NCBI GenBank assembly: GCA_036971715.1
Contig: JAVHJL010000006.1
Coordinates: 2,170,001-2,234,000, forward strand
From: Arthrobotrys musiformis
Taxonomy: Eukaryota; Ascomycota; Orbiliomycetes; Orbiliales; Orbiliaceae
DNA length: 64,000 bases
Reading direction: 5' to 3'
The notes beneath the pieces are model-generated. The model had not been told where the DNA came from. It worked only from the letters and a program-made list of their open reading frames with translations, and ran no database searches. The translations under genes were made by a program, and so were the position numbers. How positions within the stretch are numbered: position 1 is the stretch's first letter; the number at the start of each line of letters is the position of its first letter. Shown in pieces: positions 58,847 to 64,000 of the stretch.

Positions 58847-61138
58847 TTAGTAGCTAAATTTGATTTCATGGTGTCCTTTGCCCTCGACTTTAGTTTTCGA
58901 GCCGTTTGGCGAAACTATTGTGTATTTGTTCAAATCAAGGTCGGATTCAAACAAAACGGGGCCATCGATCTTGCCATCCCGCCATTCAAAGGTAATAGCG
59001 GCACCACCCCTTACCCGAATTCCCTCGACCCTTCCACTCCCCCATTCTAGTGGCCAGGTAGGTAAAAGCCTAACGATCCTCTCCCCACTCACAACTTCAT
59101 GGCTCTGGATAATCATCTCGATGATCCCAGCCGACCCGCCAAAATTTCCGTCGATCTGAAATGGAGGATGGTCGTCCAATAAATTCGGGAGTGTGCTTTT
59201 GCGCAACAAAAGTACAATATGCTCCTTAGACTTTGCTGCCTGTCCCAATCGAGCGTGGAGATTGATCAGCCAGGCTCTTGACCAACCAGTGTGACCGCCG
59301 CCGTGAGCAGCCCGCCGAGTCAAAACTGCCGATGCGGCTTCCGCAAACTCTGGTGTTGAGGCGGGTGTGATAGAGTCGCCTGGATGGAGTCCCCAGAGAT
59401 GAGAAGTGTGGCGATGACCCGGTTCGGCTTCCTCGTAGTCGTTTCTTCCCCACTCCTGGAGCAAGCCTGTAGGTGAAATTATGACTGGTGGTAAACCGGT
59501 AAGAGCTTTCGTTACTTCTGCTACATCAACCGTGCCTAAGTCTTTTAAAATATCCCTCGAAGCGATATACGCCTTAAAAACAGCAGTAAGGATTTGAATA
59601 TCCATAGTTGATGCTTCACAAAAAACACCTTCTTCTCCACGCTGGTTTTTGAAAGTGTTTTCTGGAGACAACGACGGGTTCGTAACGTAATAACCATGCT
59701 CATCTTCAATCAGGAAGTCGAGTAGAAAACGGACACATCCTTCGAGTACCGGGAAGAACCTTTGAAGGAAGGCCTTGTCCTCGAAGAACAAATGTCGCTC
59801 CCAGATATGAGTGCACAGCCAAGCCCCACCAAGCGGCCATAAAGTCGCAGGCATCCATTTATCTTGGGGATCAGTGTCTGCCCATATATCAGTGTTGTGA
59901 TGAGCACACCACCCTCGGCATCCGTACATTTCCTTTGCGGTTTTTGTTCCGTTGACCTGGACCCGCTCCAGAAGTTCGAACAAGGGCATTTCACATTCCG
60001 GAAGGTTAGAAACATTTGCGGGCCAATAGTTCATTTGAGTATTGATGTTGATAGTGTATTTGCTACCCCAGGGAGGTTGAAATGAAGGGTTCCATATTCC
60101 CTGTAGTGTGGCTGGGAGCGCTTTATCGCCAGGGCGGCTGCAAGAAATGAGAAGATACCGTCCGTAATTGTGATACAAAGCGACAAGTCCGGGATCCGGC
60201 TGGCGCTGCAACCGAATATTGGTGGGGATGTGGCTGTCATCCGGACTAAGTTTGAGGGATACCCTTTCGTAAAGACTCCTGTAATCCCCCAAATGACGGT
60301 CCAAGATGTCACTCCATGAGCCGCACTGGTCTATATCATTCAGAGCAGCGACTTCAGGATCCTCAACACGAAAGGTCGTTTGAGAAGCTAGTAGTATAGT
60401 AGAGCTTTTACCAGTAACTACTAGTGTATTACCGAGAACCTGGACACAGCCATCCGGATCATTGGACCGTGCAGAAACGACGCAGCAGAGCCGATTACCT
60501 CCGCCCCCAGGAGTTGCATGCATAATGATCTTCCCGTCCCTTGTCGTTAACGTATCCAGGAACTCATTTGTCTCATATTCTCGTTCGCTTACTCTGTTCA
60601 ATCGGATCGTATATTTTGAACTTTGGGACGATGATAAGTTGATCCCGATAACCTGGTCTGGATATGAGGCAATAACATCCCGGTGATATTGTATGCCATT
60701 GCAAGAATATTGTACACTTGAAATTGCTTTTGATATATCAAGTTCTCTTCTATAATCAATAACATCACTGTTTTGATGCCCGTGATCGAAATCCAGGTAT
60801 AAGGTTCCAAGAGGCTCATAGTGGCGTTGGCTTGATGGGTAGGCAAAGAATGCGGCTCGCACCAAGGCCTCTGCTTCTCTTTGCCGTCCTTCCCGAATCA
60901 ATCGGCGCAATTCAGGAAGATTTTGCAAAGCGGCCTTTGGTAGACGGTCCTGTGGGCCACCATACCATACGGAATCTTCGTTAAGCTGGAGAACCTCGGT
61001 TGTCGTTTGGCCATAAACCATGGCCCCGAGCCGCCCATTCCCAATCGGGAGGGCGTGGGACCATTCAGTTGCAGGGGAATTATACCATAACATCGTATAA
61101 AAGGTGTGTGGGAAAGGAAATCTGCTTGCAGAGTGCAC
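58847..61138 (-). CDS. GH95 alpha-L-fucosidase
   Basis: Single exon, 763 aa. The protein starts MHSASRFPFPHTFYTM and then MLWYNSPATEWSHALPIGNG, the N-terminal signature of GH95; Met16 is an alternative start and would remove a stretch that is not a clear signal peptide. The Asn pair of the family is in YTININTQMNYWPA (N364, N366), followed by HHNTDIWADTD, SLSPENTF (E493) and FQIDGNFGGSAG (D663). From memory these match the catalytic Asn/Asn/Glu/Asp set of the bifidobacterial 1,2-alpha-L-fucosidase. The family removes alpha-1,2-fucose (some members galactose) with inversion, from oligosaccharides including plant xyloglucan side chains. An intracellular location is likely. It is divergent from the sugar transporter across 1.3 kb and adjacent to GH1. 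Confidence 0.93.
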   Translation of the reverse strand: MHSASRFPFPHTFYTMLWYNSPATEWSHALPIGNGRLGAMVYGQTTTEVLQLNEDSVWYGGPQDRLPKAALQNLPELRRLIREGRQREAEALVRAAFFAYPSSQRHYEPLGTLYLDFDHGHQNSDVIDYRRELDISKAISSVQYSCNGIQYHRDVIASYPDQVIGINLSSSQSSKYTIRLNRVSEREYETNEFLDTLTTRDGKIIMHATPGGGGNRLCCVVSARSNDPDGCVQVLGNTLVVTGKSSTILLASQTTFRVEDPEVAALNDIDQCGSWSDILDRHLGDYRSLYERVSLKLSPDDSHIPTNIRLQRQPDPGLVALYHNYGRYLLISCSRPGDKALPATLQGIWNPSFQPPWGSKYTININTQMNYWPANVSNLPECEMPLFELLERVQVNGTKTAKEMYGCRGWCAHHNTDIWADTDPQDKWMPATLWPLGGAWLCTHIWERHLFFEDKAFLQRFFPVLEGCVRFLLDFLIEDEHGYYVTNPSLSPENTFKNQRGEEGVFCEASTMDIQILTAVFKAYIASRDILKDLGTVDVAEVTKALTGLPPVIISPTGLLQEWGRNDYEEAEPGHRHTSHLWGLHPGDSITPASTPEFAEAASAVLTRRAAHGGGHTGWSRAWLINLHARLGQAAKSKEHIVLLLRKSTLPNLLDDHPPFQIDGNFGGSAGIIEMIIQSHEVVSGERIVRLLPTWPLEWGSGRVEGIRVRGGAAITFEWRDGKIDGPVLFESDLDLNKYTIVSPNGSKTKVEGKGHHEIKFSY

Positions 61139-61592
61139 CGAGAAATCACTGACAGACCTGACTCAATTAAACCACAGAATTGCGTTGTTGGTACAGTTGC
61201 AACACTAGAACAAGCCTCCTGGGCGAAGGGAAGCCAAACGATCTCATAGCTCACTTTAGTCTATCTCAAGTGGGTCTTCAATATTTCCACCAATTTGATG
61301 CTTTTCCGAGGTGAGGGATCCTGGATAAATAAGCATTAGCAAGTTCACTAGTTGAAGCTTGTAGTTAGACTGTCGCAATTTAGCCTGAAGTTATTCCATT
61401 TAGCCAGGACTCGCCTCTCTTTTAGCCATGGTAAGGTATGCTGCAGTCCACCATGGTTACCACGGCGCCACACCCACCGGCTATTTACTTTCGAGATGAT
61501 ATATCAACTTACCAATCTTCAAACTCGATACGGAGTACATGGAGCTTCAATTCTGGATGAAGCTTAGGCGTATGTCAAGAGTTTGCGCTAAC

Positions 61593-61603
61593 GGAGTAAC
61601 TCC
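61593..61603. promoter_or_regulatory. Palindrome GGAGTAACTCC
   Basis: An 11-bp palindrome, repeated with one central base change at 61839-61849. The two copies bracket the paired CCCC boxes. The GGAGT half-site could suit a zinc-cluster factor, but no known regulator is identified. Confidence 0.5.
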
Positions 61604-61634
61604 AACTTCGCATCCACAACTTCTTTCTGAAATG

Positions 61635-61666
61635 TCGGAGTCAATTACGGACTTCCCCACCCCCGC
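61635..61666. promoter_or_regulatory. CCCC box copy 1 (CreA-like)
   Basis: Starts TCGGAGTCAAT and ends TACGGACTTCCCCACCCCCG plus C. It contains CCCCAC and CCCCGC, two potential carbon-catabolite-repressor sites. Copy 2 is at 61774-61810. Confidence 0.5.
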
Positions 61667-61773
61667 CTGAACTCTCGAGCTCTCGTGCGATCACTAAACC
61701 CAATGTTACAAAATTGCGATTTAGGTAGCGAAGCTAACGAGATAGTTCGACGCCCGCTCCACAAAACACAACA

Positions 61774-61810
61774 TCGGAGTTGAATGGTGTACGGACTTCC
61801 CCACCCCCGC
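61774..61810. promoter_or_regulatory. CCCC box copy 2 (CreA-like)
   Basis: Starts TCGGAGTTGAAT and ends TACGGACTTCCCCACCCCCG plus C. The last 21 bases are identical to copy 1; the middle is 5 bp longer. Confidence 0.5.
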
Positions 61811-61838
61811 TCCTCTATATGGTCAGATTGTGAGACAT

Positions 61839-61849
61839 GGAGTTACTCC
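61839..61849. promoter_or_regulatory. Palindrome GGAGTTACTCC
   Basis: Second copy of the 11-bp palindrome of 61593-61603, with T for A at the centre. Confidence 0.5.
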
Positions 61850-62239
61850 AGGTGGCCAGCGCTGGGGCTAGTTGGGGGAGAAAGTGGATACATGGGGTAC
61901 ATGTACTTTCAGACGGTGATCAGTACGGAATTCATCCGGCATGCCCTCCCTCGGCTGTTATCAACGTATCTTTCAAAAAATTTGCACCATGGTTCACTCT
62001 GCCGTCTCCAGGTTTTGCAGTTCACGTATTCCCACGGACAACGTCCCTCCGAAACATGTTGACAGCCGTATTGAAAAAAAAAAGCACGCGAGGCCGGGGT
62101 ATGGAGTGCATAACACCTATCGTTCTCATGATCATGGTAGTATGGGTCTTGCGATAACTAGTTTCCGGTATCGTTCCTGGACTATGTTGCTGATCCCCGT
62201 TGGACTAAACTGCGCGCTGGCTGGCTAGCTCCCTGTTAG

Positions 62240-62247
62240 TATATAAA
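62240..62247 (+). promoter_or_regulatory. Candidate TATA box of the transporter gene
   Basis: TATATAAA lies 188 bp upstream of the ATG at 62435, followed by a C/T-rich leader. Placement is good for a regulated fungal gene. Confidence 0.5.
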
Positions 62248-62434
62248 GCTCCGGATGTTTCCTCTCCTTGAGGATAGCATCAAGCCTCCAGCCTACGAGC
62301 TGCCTTCTTCAATTGAAATACTTTCTCCTTCCAATCTCAATTCGTTTTGAGGTTGACAGTTAGCTTCAGCTACTGGTCCCAAACTCTTATACCTTGACCC
62401 TCGAGCCTCCGAAGTGAGGATATACCCTTTCAAG

Positions 62435-64000
62435 ATGGCTCCAAGGGACGAAGTCGAGATCACTCGAACTCGGGATGATGCTTCTGACATTGATGTCAAG
62501 AGGCAAGATGTCCACATTGAGGAGGTCGCCGTCGCGCGGTTCACAGAAGAAGATATATATGCTATGTCCCGAGAAAACTTGACCATTTGGTCGAGTACCG
62601 GCTGGCGCATTCTCGGAATCATGTTTGTCCAAGGTAAAATATTCATGATGGAATATTATACTACAGTCCTCTAGACCAATACTAACACATATTTAAAAAA
62701 CAGGTTGTAATCAAGCCGGTTACGGTGTCGATTGGGGTGTCATCGGTGCTATAAACTCGTTTCCCTCGTGGCACGCATACTACGGTTTCGGTAACAGCGG
62801 CAGCACATACGGTGTCCTCAATGCCCTTATGACGATTGGCAACTTTTGCGGCTCCCCGTTTCTCGCCTTTGGTGATGTTATCGGTCGTCGTGGTGTCAAT
62901 TGGGTTGGCAATTTCCTCGTCTGCGTTGCATCAATCATGCAGGCATTCGCCGTTAACATTCGCATGCTCATGTTCGCTCGTTTCCTCTTGGGATTTGGGA
63001 CTGGTTTGATGAGTTCTTCCCAGTATATGGCTGAGATTTCGCCTGTCCACCTCAGAGGTCGCCTTGTCGGTATCTTTGGTGCTTGCTTCCAAATCGGTGC
63101 CCTCGCTACTTCCGGTGCTATGATTGGATTCCAGAAAATCGATAGCAATTGGGCTTGGAGAGCTCCATTCCTTGTCCAAGCTCTCTTCCCGCTTACGACT
63201 TGTATCTCGATGTACCTCCTCTCTCCGGAAACACCACGTTTCTTGATCATGCGCGGCAAGCGCGATAAGGCGAAAGAGGTCATTGCTAAATACATGACAA
63301 CAGCCCAAGATCCAAATACCCCATTTGTCGAAGCCGTTGCCTCCCAGATTGAACAATCATTGGAAAACGATACCAGCGGTCACCGCGATTTCTGGGACTT
63401 CCGTGTCTTCTTCACTAAGCCAGTCAGATACAGATTTATGCTCCTCATCTTCTACTCCGTTTTCCAACAGTGGAACGGTGGTGGTATCATCGGTTATTAT
63501 CTTGCCCCGGCTTTGGAGACCGTCGGTATCAAAGACCCCACTGCCCAGCTTGGTATCAACACCGGTCTCGTCGCTACATATTTCGTTTTCACACTCTTCG
63601 GTGCCTATCTCGTCGACATCTTCAAACGTAGGACATTGATCTTCGCCGGGTTGATCTCCTTCATAATTATTCAAATTGTTGTCACCATCATTGGTTGGCA
63701 GTATGAAGTGACCGGTGGTGCCAAAGTTACTGGTTATCTTACCGTTGTCTTCTACTTTATCTTCCAAGTGTGCTCTGCATCCTTGATTGCCACCATGCAC
63801 AATCTCTGTAAGTTGTCACCGCTCCACCGCAATCGGCTATTAGGACTCCGATGGCTAATAATAACTCCTTTCCAGACCCTGTCGAAATCCTTTCCCTCGT
63901 CCTCCGTGCCAAAGGTATGGGTCTCTACGGTCTCATCCAAGGTGCCGCAGGAACAATCCAAAGCTACGGTATCTCCGTCGGTATCAACAAGCTCGGGTAC
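62435..64000 (+). CDS. MFS sugar transporter (3' partial)
   Basis: Exons in the window are 62435-62633, 62704-63807 and 63876 to beyond 64000; introns are 70 and 68 nt and restore Gly and Tyr codons. About 475 residues are visible. The cytosolic N-terminus (MAPRDEVEITRTRDDASDID) is polar and the first membrane segment begins near WRILGIMFVQGCNQ. Sugar-porter signatures include IGRRGVNW in loop 2-3, ARFLLGFGTGL, SPVHLRGRLVG, PETPRFL after segment 6, and FQQWNGGGIIGYYLAP in segment 7, which carries the QQ-like sugar-binding motif (here QQWNG). It resembles the lactose permease/hexose branch of fungal sugar porters. The genomic setting beside GH95 and GH1 suggests uptake of an oligosaccharide or released sugar, but specificity cannot be read from the sequence. 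The gene runs off the right edge. Confidence 0.92.

Larger units (their letters stand above)
61139..62434. promoter_or_regulatory. Divergent promoter, fucosidase and sugar transporter
   Basis: 1.3 kb separate the two start codons. It contains a duplicated box ending ACGGACTTCCCCACCCCCGC, two GGAGTWACTCC palindromes, a TACGGAGTA copy (61529-61537) and a TATA box before the transporter. CCCCAC and CCCCGC fit the complement of the CreA/Mig1 consensus SYGGRG. Joint carbon-source control of both genes is inferred. Confidence 0.6.

Noticed and set aside
1..64000. CRISPR arrays, bacterial-type operons or prophage
   Set aside because: No regularly spaced direct repeats with spacers were seen, and all genes have eukaryotic structure.

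Overview
This is a chromosomal window from a filamentous ascomycete (Pezizomycotina). The evidence is nuclear-type genes broken by short GT-AG introns (mostly 42-170 nt) with CTAAC/CTAAT branch points, pyrimidine-rich leaders, and fungal protein families (NudE, fungal Nup82, Ish1/Msc1, TALE homeobox, fungal kinase-like protein). The class cannot be fixed from sequence alone.

Layout. 1-1059: 3' part of a repeat protein with a 30-residue Tyr-Gly period. 3435-5296: nudE-type dynein regulator. 7275-11611: membrane-anchored gamma-glutamyltransferase, rebuilt here from five exons with a 1.5-kb first intron. 11.6-26.1 kb: about 14.5 kb with no convincing gene, ending at a TALE homeobox transcription factor (26088-27381). 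29980-31846 (-): fungal kinase-like protein. 34482-35171 (-) and 35596-38337 (+): a divergent pair, cap-binding protein CBP20 and nucleoporin Nup82. 39026-39402 (-): a 98-aa two-exon membrane protein. 41910-43561: HMG-CoA synthase of the sterol pathway. 45126-47112: secreted or nuclear-envelope Ish1/Msc1 stress protein with eight repeats. 48643-48957: small putative mitochondrial protein. 49417-50313 (-) and 50620-51714 (+): a divergent pair, a CENP-H-like kinetochore subunit and a CCDC174 homologue. 52076-52769 (-): orphan protein. 52.9-57.2 kb: gene-poor. 57179-64000: carbohydrate block with GH1 beta-glucosidase, GH95 alpha-fucosidase (-) and an MFS sugar transporter cut by the window end.

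How the genes relate. Most are unrelated housekeeping genes. The right-end block looks functionally linked: both glycosidases lack an evident signal peptide, and the fucosidase and transporter are divergent across 1.3 kb holding duplicated, paired boxes of the carbon-catabolite-repressor type and two copies of an 11-bp palindrome. This suggests uptake followed by intracellular hydrolysis of oligosaccharides. The long region before the homeobox gene could be regulatory DNA, a graveyard of decayed genes, or both; coding-like minus-strand fragments near 19.5-22 kb favour at least some decay.

No rRNA, tRNA, CRISPR array or intact transposon was found. Splice structures were read by eye, from consensus sites plus protein-family continuity. 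No database search was possible.
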